Assembly (NCBI GenBank): GCA_015075165.1
Contig: JABTUY010000009.1
Span: forward strand, 50,893-114,892
Reading direction: 5' to 3'
DNA: 64,000 bases
Source: Ideonella sp.
GTDB taxonomy: Bacteria; Pseudomonadota; Gammaproteobacteria; Burkholderiales; Burkholderiaceae_C
Position 1 is the first letter of the stretch; each line of letters opens with the position of its first letter. Under the pieces are notes generated by a model, which searched no databases, was not told the origin of the DNA, and was given only the letters and a program-made list of their open reading frames with translations. The position numbers and the translations under genes are program-made. This document shows positions 8,586 through 15,577 of this stretch, piece after piece.

Positions 8586-9791
8586 ATGCGTACCGACTGG
8601 CTCGAGCAAGGGGTTGAGTTGCCGCCTCCGGCGGGCCGGCGCTCAGTCGACGCAGGCATCCTGGCCGAGATCACCGCCGGCCTCGCGGCAGGCTCCGACC
8701 TGCACGGACTGCTCGAGCGCTTTCTGGCGCCGATGATGCAGATCGCCGGCGCACGCGCCGGCGCCGTGCGCGCGCTGTCGCCGGCCGGCGACCGCTTGCA
8801 GATGATCGGCAAGATCGGCCTGCCTGAACCGGTGGCACTCGCCGAGCGCATGGTCGACTCCGGTTGCGGCATGTGCGGGTCGGCGTTCGCGCGGGGCACG
8901 ATCGTGTCGGCCGGCGACCTGGACCACTGCGCGCGGCGCAGCCACGAAACCTTCTTCGGGCAGCAGTGCCGGCATGTGATGGCCGTGCCGCTGACTTACC
9001 ACGGTCGGGTGCTGGGCCTGTACAACCTGTTCTTCGACCGCGAACCGGCGACGGACAGCGACTTGCAGACGCTGCTGAAGTCGATCGGCGAGTTGCTCGG
9101 GCTGGCGCTGCACCACGCGCTGCTCGAGCGCGAGACGCTGCGCGCCACTGTGCTGACCGAACGCCAGGCGATGGCCGCCGAGGTGCACGACTCGATCGCC
9201 CAGACGCTGGCGTTCGTCAAGATGCGCCTGCCGCTGCTCGAAGAGGCGATCGCCGGCCACGACGAGGCATCGGCGATGAAATACTGCAGCGACGTGCGCC
9301 GTGCCGTCAGCAGCGCGCACGGCAACCTGCGCGAGGTGCTGACCCACTTTCGTGCACCGTTCGATCCGCTGGGCCTGCGCCACGCGCTGCACGACTGCAT
9401 CGCGGCGTTCCGCGAGCTGACGCAGATCGAGCTGGCGCTGGACGAGCCGCTGCCCGAGCTGCCGCTGTCGGTGGCGCAGGAGTTCCAGCTCTTGCGCATC
9501 GTGCAGGAGGCGTTGGCGAACATTGCCAAGCACGCGCGCGCGCGCCGGGCCTGGCTGGCGATCCGCCGTCAGGTCGATTGCGTCGACGTGGTGGTCGAGG
9601 ACGACGGCACCGGTGTCGCCGAGTCGCGACCCGACGACGGCCTGGCGCACTACGGGCTGGACATCATGCGCCAGCGCACGCGCAGCCTGGGTGGCTCGCT
9701 CGAGGTCGGCGCACGCGACGGTGGCGGCACCCGCGTGCACCTGCGCTTTCCGGTCCAGGCCCAGACGGCGACCGCGCCGTGGACGCCATGA
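8586..9791 (+). CDS. NarX/NreB-type sensor histidine kinase with a Cys-rich GAF domain
   Basis: This 401-residue cytoplasmic kinase has no membrane segment. Residues ~25-175 form a GAF domain with four cysteines, C94, C97, C115 and C128, in the pattern C-x2-C-x17-C-x12-C, which could hold an iron-sulfur or metal centre. A HisKA_3 dimerisation/phosphoacceptor helix follows, with H201 in AAEVHDSIAQTLAF. The HATPase domain ends DDGTGVAESR and GGSLEVGARDGGGTRV. I chose ATG 8586; an in-frame upstream ATG at 8520 is possible. The stop overlaps the response regulator start. Divergent from the DsrMK-like pair, it probably senses redox or sulfur state; that is inference. Confidence 0.88.
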   Translation: MRTDWLEQGVELPPPAGRRSVDAGILAEITAGLAAGSDLHGLLERFLAPMMQIAGARAGAVRALSPAGDRLQMIGKIGLPEPVALAERMVDSGCGMCGSAFARGTIVSAGDLDHCARRSHETFFGQQCRHVMAVPLTYHGRVLGLYNLFFDREPATDSDLQTLLKSIGELLGLALHHALLERETLRATVLTERQAMAAEVHDSIAQTLAFVKMRLPLLEEAIAGHDEASAMKYCSDVRRAVSSAHGNLREVLTHFRAPFDPLGLRHALHDCIAAFRELTQIELALDEPLPELPLSVAQEFQLLRIVQEALANIAKHARARRAWLAIRRQVDCVDVVVEDDGTGVAESRPDDGLAHYGLDIMRQRTRSLGGSLEVGARDGGGTRVHLRFPVQAQTATAPWTP

Positions 9792-10462
9792 GCGCCGCAA
9801 CGCTTCGCGTGGTGCTGGTCGACGACCACGCGCTGTGCCGCAGCGGGCTCAGCGATCTGCTGCGACACCGCGGCATCGACGTGGTGGCGGCATTGGGCGA
9901 CCCGGCGAAGGTCGCACCGGCGTTGCTGCAGCACCGGCCCGACCTGCTGGTGCTCGATCTGCGCATGCCATCGACCGATGGCCTCACGCTGCTGCGCCGG
10001 CTGCGCACCGAGGGCTTCGATACGCCGGTTCTCGTGCTGACGATGAGCGATTCGGAGGCCGATCTGGCCGCCGCGTTGCGCGCCGGCGTGGTCGGCTACC
10101 TGCTCAAGGATATGGAACCCGAGGATGTGCTGAGCGCCATCGAGCGGGCGGCGCGAGGCGAGCTGGTGGTGGCCCCGGCGATGACACTGAAGCTCGCGCA
10201 GATGCTGCACTCGGGCGGCCGCAGCGGCACCGACCGCAAGGGCCTGATCGACTCGCTGACCGATCGCGAGCGGCAGATCCTCGACCGCCTGGCGCGCGGC
10301 GAGAGCAACAAGGCGATCGCGCGCGCGCTCGACATCAGCCACGACACGGTCAAGCTGCATGTGCGGCACATCCTGTCGAAGCTGAACCTCAGTTCGCGCG
10401 TCGAGGCGGCCGTGTTCGCGGTCGAGTCGCGCACGGCCGGGGGCGACCGGCTCAGCCGCTGA
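9788..10462 (+). CDS. NarL/FixJ-family response regulator
   Basis: This 224-residue protein has an N-terminal receiver domain (VVLVDDHALCRSGL, phosphoacceptor D in LLVLDLRMPSTDG, lysine in GYLLKDMEPEDV). It has a C-terminal LuxR-type HTH (LTDREREQI-like motif LTDRERQILDRLARGESNKA, then HDTVKLHVRHILSKL). It is the cognate partner of the upstream kinase (four-base overlap). NarL-type regulators bind paired TAC-heptamers; matching TACCCGG-like elements occur near the dsrE2 and dsrA promoters. The gene ends 11 bases inside the convergent cobA gene, so their 3' ends overlap. Confidence 0.93.
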   Translation: MSAATLRVVLVDDHALCRSGLSDLLRHRGIDVVAALGDPAKVAPALLQHRPDLLVLDLRMPSTDGLTLLRRLRTEGFDTPVLVLTMSDSEADLAAALRAGVVGYLLKDMEPEDVLSAIERAARGELVVAPAMTLKLAQMLHSGGRSGTDRKGLIDSLTDRERQILDRLARGESNKAIARALDISHDTVKLHVRHILSKLNLSSRVEAAVFAVESRTAGGDRLSR

Positions 10463-11291
10463 GCGCCGTCTCCAGCGCGGCGCGCTGCAGCGCCGCCGCG
10501 CGCAGGGAGTCGAACCAGTCGAGTTCGGCACGCAGGCGGACGACCTCACCGACGATGATCAGGCACGGCGACTGCAAGCCCGCCGCGGCCACGCGGAGGC
10601 CGAGATCGGCCAGCGTCGCGCTGACCACCTGCTGCTCGAGCGAGGTGCCGTGCTGCACGACGGCCGCCGGCGTCTGCGCCGGCATCCCGTACGCCACCAA
10701 CTGGCGGCAGATCTCGGGCAGCGCCGCCAGGCCCATGTAGATCACCACCGTCTGGCGCGGCCGCGCCAGCGCCACCCAGTCGAGGTCGCAGCTGCCATCC
10801 CTCAGGTGACCGGTCACGAAGACGCAGGCCTGCGCGTGGTCGCGGTGGGTCAACGGTATGCCTGCGTAGCTGGCCACACCGCAGGCGGCGGTGATGCCGG
10901 GCACCACCTCGAAGGCCACGCCGTGCGCGATCAAGGCCTGCAGCTCCTCGCCGCCGCGGCCGAACACGAAAGGGTCGCCGCCCTTCAGGCGGATCACCTC
11001 GCGCCCCTGCAGCGCCAGACGCACCAGCAGTGCATTGATCTCGGACTGCGCCAGCGCGTGCCGGCCACGCTGCTTGCCGACGTAGATGCGCTCGGCCGCG
11101 GGCGCGACGAGGTCGAGCACGCCATCGCCCACCAGGTGGTCGTGCACCACGATCTGCGCGCGCGCCAGCAGCCGTGCGGCGCGCAGCGTCAACAGGTCGG
11201 GATCGCCCGGGCCGGCACCCACCAGGAAGACCTTGCCGCCGGCGATGCGGCCCGCCGGACGCGGCGCATCCGAATCGACGATTGCGTTCAT
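10452..11291 (-). CDS. cobA: Uroporphyrinogen-III C-methyltransferase (SUMT)
   Basis: This 279-residue enzyme makes precorrin-2 from uroporphyrinogen III with two S-adenosylmethionine molecules, the first committed step to siroheme. It shows the SUMT signatures VFLVGAGPGDPDLLTLRA, RLKGGDPFVFGRGGEE and VPGITAACGVASYAGIPLTHR. ATG 11291 was chosen because the family motif begins about 20 residues later; ATGs further upstream would add an unrelated arginine-rich tail. It is the last gene of the dsr gene run and supplies the siroheme precursor for DsrAB. The CysG dehydrogenase/ferrochelatase half is not present here. Confidence 0.93.
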   Translation of the reverse strand: MNAIVDSDAPRPAGRIAGGKVFLVGAGPGDPDLLTLRAARLLARAQIVVHDHLVGDGVLDLVAPAAERIYVGKQRGRHALAQSEINALLVRLALQGREVIRLKGGDPFVFGRGGEELQALIAHGVAFEVVPGITAACGVASYAGIPLTHRDHAQACVFVTGHLRDGSCDLDWVALARPRQTVVIYMGLAALPEICRQLVAYGMPAQTPAAVVQHGTSLEQQVVSATLADLGLRVAAAGLQSPCLIIVGEVVRLRAELDWFDSLRAAALQRAALETALSG

Positions 11292-11388
11292 GCGGGGTTC
11301 TCCATCGCGGGGTTGCATCGCACCGCGGCCCGGATTTCTCGCGCGGCGGTTGGGGGTGGGCTTGAACATGGTGATCACCCGCGCGCGT

Positions 11389-11742
11389 TCAGTGCTCGCC
11401 CTTGGTGCGCAGCAGCCCCGCGAGCCGGTTGCCCTGCTTCTGCGGGCCGCCGACCGGGAACAGGTCGTGCAGGTAGTGGTTGCTGCCGCGCTCAGGGCCC
11501 CAGGCCCGCGTGAAATGCCTGATCATCACGCGCACCTGCGGCTGCACGCCGTGCTCGTGGAAGTGCCGGCGCAGGAAGCGGATCACCTCCCAGTGCTCCG
11601 GGGTCAGCGTCAGGCCTTCCTCGCGCGCCAACGCACGGGCGAAATCCTCGGACCAGTCGGCCAGATCGTGCAGATAGCCTTCGCTGTCGGTGCGCACGGG
11701 ACGGTCGCCGACCATCACGGTGCGTTGGAGCTTGCCGGGCAT
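11389..11742 (-). CDS. DsrC/TusE-family protein lacking both active cysteines
   Basis: This 117-residue DsrC paralogue aligns along its length with DsrC at 19848-20180, sharing EGYLxxLxDWSED, HWEVxxFLR and LHDLFP. The two redox cysteines of the C-terminal arm are absent: the true DsrC has C98 and C109 in QACKIAGLPKPTGCV, whereas here the equivalent positions are N105 and E116 in QGNRLAGLLRTKGEH. It therefore cannot carry sulfur as a persulfide or trisulfide. Cysteine-less DsrC homologues are thought to be regulatory or structural. It lies 13 bases after dsrN and before cobA, so it is probably co-expressed with the dsr operon. Confidence 0.88.
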   Translation of the reverse strand: MPGKLQRTVMVGDRPVRTDSEGYLHDLADWSEDFARALAREEGLTLTPEHWEVIRFLRRHFHEHGVQPQVRVMIRHFTRAWGPERGSNHYLHDLFPVGGPQKQGNRLAGLLRTKGEH

Positions 11743-11755
11743 CGTGGTCTCCGAG

Positions 11756-13186
11756 TCAAGTGGCGCAGGACTGGCGCTGCGCATCGCTTGCGGTCGCGCG
11801 CGGGCGCTCGCGCCGCACGAAGTCGACGAAGCGCGCCGCCCAGTCGGCGCCCGCGGCGCTGCGCAGGTGGGCGTACGAGGCAAGCAGGTTGTGGATGACG
11901 AGGCCATCGCGAATGCCGTCGACGCCGTGGCCGCGCTGCACGCGATACGCGAAGACCACCGAGGGATCCAGGTTCTCCAGACTCGAATGGTGGAACTCGT
12001 GGCCGCGCAGCGACGCACGGCCCGCGCGCCACGGCATCGCGGCCGTCTCGTGCAGTTGCACATAGCCGCGGCCGATCGGCCGCTCGTGCATCACCGCATC
12101 ACCCGGGATCACCCCCACCATGCGCGCGCTGCTGCCGCGCCAGCGGATCGAGCGCGCCAGGTACATCAGCCCGCCGCACTCGGCGTAGCTCGGCAGGCCG
12201 GCGCTGATCGCCTCGTGCAGCGCGCCGCGCAGCGACGCGTTGGCCTCGAGCTCGGCCATGCACGTCTCGGGGAAGCCGCCGCCGATGACAAGGCCGTCGA
12301 TGGCCGGCAGCCGCCGGTCGCGCAGCGTGTCGATCGGCACCAGCTCGGCGCCGGCCGCCTCGAGCGCGGCGAGGTCGTCGGGGTAGTAGAAGCCGAACGC
12401 GCGGTCGCGCGCGATGCCGATGCGCACGCGCGGCCGCGGCGGTGAGGCACCCGCCACTTCCACCGGCGGCGCACCCGCCACTTCCGCCGGCAGCACGCCG
12501 GCCGAGCCAGCGAGCCGGCACACGCGATCGAGGTCGACCTGCGCGGCGACGATGCGGCCGATCTCGGCCACGCGCGCGTCGGCGTCGCCGACCTCGGCGC
12601 ACGGCATCAGGCCGAGGTGGCGCTCGCTCAGCGACAGGCGCGAGTCTTCGGCCAGCGCGCCGAGCACGGGCACGTCGGTGTAGTGCTCGATCACCGCGCG
12701 CAGTTTGGCCTCGTGGCGCGAGCCGCCCAGCCGGTTGAGGATCACGCCGCCGATGCGGATGTCGCGCTCGAACGCCTGGTAGCCCAGGATCAGTGGCGCG
12801 ATGCCGCGCGTCATGCCGCGCGCGTCGATCACCAGCAGCACCGGCAGCCCGAGCATGCGCGCCAGCGCGGCGTTGCTGTTGCTGCCATCGAGCGCGAGGC
12901 CGTCGTACAGGCCCTTGTTGCCTTCCACCAGCGCGAGCTGCGCGCCGCGCAGCGGCTGCACGAACGCGCGCGCCAGCGCGGCGCGGCTCATCAGGTAGGG
13001 GTCGAGGTTGTAGCAGGGGCGTGCGGCGGCGCGCGCCAGCCACATCGGGTCGATGTAGTCGGGCCCCTTCTTGAAGGGCTGCACCGTGCGGCCGGCGGCG
13101 GCCAGCGCGGCGGCGATGCCGAGCGTGACCGTGGTCTTGCCCGACGACTTGTGCGCGGCCGAGACGAGCAGGCGGTCGATGGTCAT
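11756..13186 (-). CDS. dsrN: DsrN, siroheme amidase (cobyrinate a,c-diamide synthase family)
   Basis: This 476-residue CbiA/CobB-type amidotransferase probably converts siroheme to its amide for DsrAB. The N-terminal ATP-binding domain has a Walker A in SAAHKSSGKTTVTLG and the family segment PFKKGPDYIDPMW. The C-terminal glutaminase-like domain has LVIGGGFPETCMAELEAN, the catalytic cysteine region SYAECGGLMYLARSI, and a distal histidine in GHEFHHSSLE. A short low-complexity linker near residues 235-250 (PAEVAG, PPVEVAG, ASPPRPR) comes from a tandem DNA repeat. ATG 13186 overlaps the dsrP stop by four bases. Confidence 0.93.
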   Translation of the reverse strand: MTIDRLLVSAAHKSSGKTTVTLGIAAALAAAGRTVQPFKKGPDYIDPMWLARAAARPCYNLDPYLMSRAALARAFVQPLRGAQLALVEGNKGLYDGLALDGSNSNAALARMLGLPVLLVIDARGMTRGIAPLILGYQAFERDIRIGGVILNRLGGSRHEAKLRAVIEHYTDVPVLGALAEDSRLSLSERHLGLMPCAEVGDADARVAEIGRIVAAQVDLDRVCRLAGSAGVLPAEVAGAPPVEVAGASPPRPRVRIGIARDRAFGFYYPDDLAALEAAGAELVPIDTLRDRRLPAIDGLVIGGGFPETCMAELEANASLRGALHEAISAGLPSYAECGGLMYLARSIRWRGSSARMVGVIPGDAVMHERPIGRGYVQLHETAAMPWRAGRASLRGHEFHHSSLENLDPSVVFAYRVQRGHGVDGIRDGLVIHNLLASYAHLRSAAGADWAARFVDFVRRERPRATASDAQRQSCAT

Positions 13187-14355
13187 GCCGAGACCTCCGC
13201 TGCCGCGGCGAGGTCGTCGCGCGGCATGAAGTCGAGCACGCGCACGCCCACGATGGTGAGCACGAACGCCGCGCCGACGCCGCCCAGCCCGAGCAGCAGC
13301 TCGGGCCAAGATGGCACGTAGTGCTCGATCGCGCCGTCGCCGAAGCTGCTGCTGGCCGTGTAGCCCGGAAAGATGTCGAGCGGGAACGCCTGCGCACCGA
13401 TGATGAAGACGTACAGCCAGGCGAAGGCGCCGGCTACCACCAGCGCGGCGGCGGGCAGCGTGCCGCGCTGCCACAGCCGCGGGTGCCACAGCAGCAGCAG
13501 CGGCAGCAGCGAGCCGACGAGCACGAAGCCGCCCCAGAAGAGCGGCGCGAACGGGCGCCCATCGCGCAGGATGAAGGCCTCGAACGCGCCCTCGCGCGCG
13601 TAGTACAGGTTGGTCAGGTGCGACACGGCCACCAGGTACAGCGCCGCGGCGACGAACACGCCGAGCAGCCGCGCCATGCGCCGCTGCAGCGCCGCGTCGA
13701 GTGCCACGCCGTTCCAGCGCAACATCGCCGCCTGCACGATCAGGAACACCGCCAGCCCCCAGCCGAACGACAGCACGACGAACAGCGGCGCCAACAGCGC
13801 CGATTGATACGCCTGGCGCGCGACGAGGAAGCCGAAGATCGAGCCGGTGCCGCTGGTCAGCACGAAGCGCCACACCAGCACCGCGATGCCCGCGGCCTTG
13901 GCATGGCGGTTGTAGCGGCGCTCGAACAGCGTCCACAGGTACACCGCGACGATCGCCGCCATGCCCGCGTAGAGGAACACGTTCCAGGCGAACATCGAGG
14001 TGAAGTTGTAGTGCGTCGCAGCGACGATCACGCGCTCCGGACGGCCGAGGTCGAGCATCAGCACCATCAGGCCGCCGGCCAGCAGCGCCAGGCACAGCAG
14101 GCCCGACAGCGGCGCGCGCGGCTTGTAGGCCGGCTGGCCGAACACCGAGCCGATCGACGCCACGTTGAGCACGCCCGATGCGGCGACGATCATGAAGACC
14201 GCGAACACGTGCGGCAGGCCCCAGACGATCTGGTTGGTCATGCCGGTGACGATGTGGCCGCGTGTTTCCATCACGTGCGCCGCGCCCAGCCCGGCGGCCG
14301 TGACCGCGACGCCGAGCGCGACGAGCAGCCAGTAGGTGCGGGCGCCGGCGGCCAT
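13183..14355 (-). CDS. dsrP: DsrP, NrfD-family integral membrane subunit
   Basis: This 390-residue membrane protein has about ten hydrophobic helices, including YWLLVALGVAVTAAGLGAAH, VFAVFMIVAASGVLNVASI and a central SFGWGLAVFLIVQAAML. It is the NrfD/PsrC-type quinone-reactive subunit of the DsrMKJOP complex, which links DsrC oxidation to the quinone pool and periplasmic redox centres. It starts two bases after dsrO and overlaps dsrN by four bases, so it is tightly coupled in the operon. The size is normal for DsrP. Confidence 0.95.
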   Translation of the reverse strand: MAAGARTYWLLVALGVAVTAAGLGAAHVMETRGHIVTGMTNQIVWGLPHVFAVFMIVAASGVLNVASIGSVFGQPAYKPRAPLSGLLCLALLAGGLMVLMLDLGRPERVIVAATHYNFTSMFAWNVFLYAGMAAIVAVYLWTLFERRYNRHAKAAGIAVLVWRFVLTSGTGSIFGFLVARQAYQSALLAPLFVVLSFGWGLAVFLIVQAAMLRWNGVALDAALQRRMARLLGVFVAAALYLVAVSHLTNLYYAREGAFEAFILRDGRPFAPLFWGGFVLVGSLLPLLLLWHPRLWQRGTLPAAALVVAGAFAWLYVFIIGAQAFPLDIFPGYTASSSFGDGAIEHYVPSWPELLLGLGGVGAAFVLTIVGVRVLDFMPRDDLAAAAEVSA

Positions 14356-14357
14356 CG

Positions 14358-15098
14358 TCACAACCCCTGGTAGCGCACGCCCGGATCGAGGCGCAGGTCG
14401 GGGCGCAGCTGGGTGGTGCGGATCTCGCGCACCCGCCGAGCGATGTCGCTCGCGGGGTCGTTGAGGTCGCCGAACACGATGGCGTGGTGGCCGGCCGCGG
14501 CGCACGCCTCGGCGCAAGCGGTCACCGTCTCGCCGCGGTCGATGCGGTGCACGCACAGCGTGCAGCCCTCGACGCAGCCCTTGCCGCGCGGCACGTCGGG
14601 CAACGGGTCGCTGACCGGCTCGTGCACGAACGAGCGCGCCTTGTACGGGCACGCCATCATGCAGTAGCGGCAGCCGATGCAGCTGTGGCGGTCGACCAGC
14701 ACGATGCCGTCGGCGCGCTTGAACGACGCGCCGGTGGGGCAGACGTCGACGCACGGCGGATCGGCGCAGTGCTGGCACATCACCGGCACCGACGCCGTGC
14801 GGCCGGTCTTGATCTCCTTGATCTCGACCTTGCGGATCCACTGCGCCGAGGTGGGCGTCGGCGTCGCCGGCAGGCCGTTCTCGCGCTGGCAGGCCTCGAC
14901 GCAGTCGGTGCAGCCGCTGGCGCAGCGCGTGGTGTCGATCAGCAGGCCCCAGCGCTTCTTGGGGTCGGCGCCGGTGCCCGCGGCGCGCACCTCGATCAAG
15001 TGGACGCCCGGCGCCAGCAGCACGCCGGCCATGCCGGCGGCGGCGACGCCGAGCACGGCGCGACGCGCCACCGATGTCTTCGCTGCGCCGGCGTTCAT
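14358..15098 (-). CDS. dsrO: DsrO, periplasmic ferredoxin-like iron-sulfur subunit
   Basis: This 246-residue protein has a Tat-type signal near the N-terminus (SVARRAVLGVAAAGMAG). The mature part carries cysteine clusters for several [4Fe-4S] centres: CASGCTDCVEACQ, CQHCADPPCVDVCP, CIGCRYCMMACP and CVEGCTLC. This pattern is typical of DsrO and related polyferredoxin subunits paired with NrfD proteins. It would pass electrons between DsrJ in the periplasm and DsrP in the membrane. The start ATG 15098 overlaps the dsrJ stop by four bases. Confidence 0.95.
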   Translation of the reverse strand: MNAGAAKTSVARRAVLGVAAAGMAGVLLAPGVHLIEVRAAGTGADPKKRWGLLIDTTRCASGCTDCVEACQRENGLPATPTPTSAQWIRKVEIKEIKTGRTASVPVMCQHCADPPCVDVCPTGASFKRADGIVLVDRHSCIGCRYCMMACPYKARSFVHEPVSDPLPDVPRGKGCVEGCTLCVHRIDRGETVTACAEACAAAGHHAIVFGDLNDPASDIARRVREIRTTQLRPDLRLDPGVRYQGL

Positions 15099-15472
15099 CG
15101 CTGCGCCCGCGCGGTCATGGCGGGCGGCCGGCTGCTGTGGCACTCGAAGCAGTCGATGCTGACCGCGGCGTAGCGATGGCAGCCGACGCAGAAATCGGTC
15201 GGCGCCTGCGCCACGCTCCCCGTCGCGGCGCTGGCGTGGCAGCCGATGCAGCCCTTCAGGCTGTACTTGGCGCCGCGGATGCCGCCGTGCACGGTGTCGT
15301 CGCGCTGGTGCTTCAGCATGTCCATGTGGTTGCGCCGCATCAGCGCGGTGTCGTCGACGCACTGCGCGCCGCGCGTGGCCGGCGCGATCGCCGGCTGCAG
15401 CGGGCGCTCCTCGCCCGCGTGAGCGGGCCACAGCACGAAGAGGACGATCAACGCGGTCAGGCTTCGCAGCAC
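15095..15472 (-). CDS. dsrJ: DsrJ, periplasmic triheme cytochrome c
   Basis: This is a small exported cytochrome with three CxxCH heme motifs: CIGCH, CVGCH and CFECH. A signal peptide or anchor (LRSLTALIVLFVLWPAHA) sits at the N-terminus if translation begins at the GTG at 15472, giving 125 residues. An ATG at 15577 would add 35 residues encoded by a palindromic intergenic repeat, which is unlikely to be coding. DsrJ is the periplasmic cytochrome of DsrMKJOP. It overlaps dsrO by four bases and follows dsrL after the repeat. Confidence 0.9.
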   Translation of the reverse strand: MLRSLTALIVLFVLWPAHAGEERPLQPAIAPATRGAQCVDDTALMRRNHMDMLKHQRDDTVHGGIRGAKYSLKGCIGCHASAATGSVAQAPTDFCVGCHRYAAVSIDCFECHSSRPPAMTARAQR

Positions 15473-15489
15473 GGTCCACCCCGGCCGAG

Positions 15490-15577
15490 CTGGCGCCGCG
15501 GATCCGGCTTTGCCGGTCCGCTGGCGGCGCCCCCTTGAGGGGGAGGCGGCCGCCAGGCCGCATCGGGGGCGGGCCAT
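15490..15577. repeat. GC-rich palindromic intergenic repeat between dsrL and dsrJ
   Basis: This 88-bp segment between dsrL and the likely dsrJ start contains GGATCCGGCTTTGCCGGTCC and CCCCCTTGAGGGGG palindromes, then GCATCGGGGGCGGGCC. A closely related copy lies between dsrE and dsrF, and a partial one at 34797-34845. It resembles the dispersed intergenic repeats common in Burkholderiales genomes. It could form strong hairpins in the dsr transcript. Confidence 0.75.

Noticed and set aside
12447..12495. Short tandem repeat within dsrN as a separate element
   Set aside because: It is in frame and encodes the alanine/proline linker between the two DsrN domains, so it is a harmless linker expansion.
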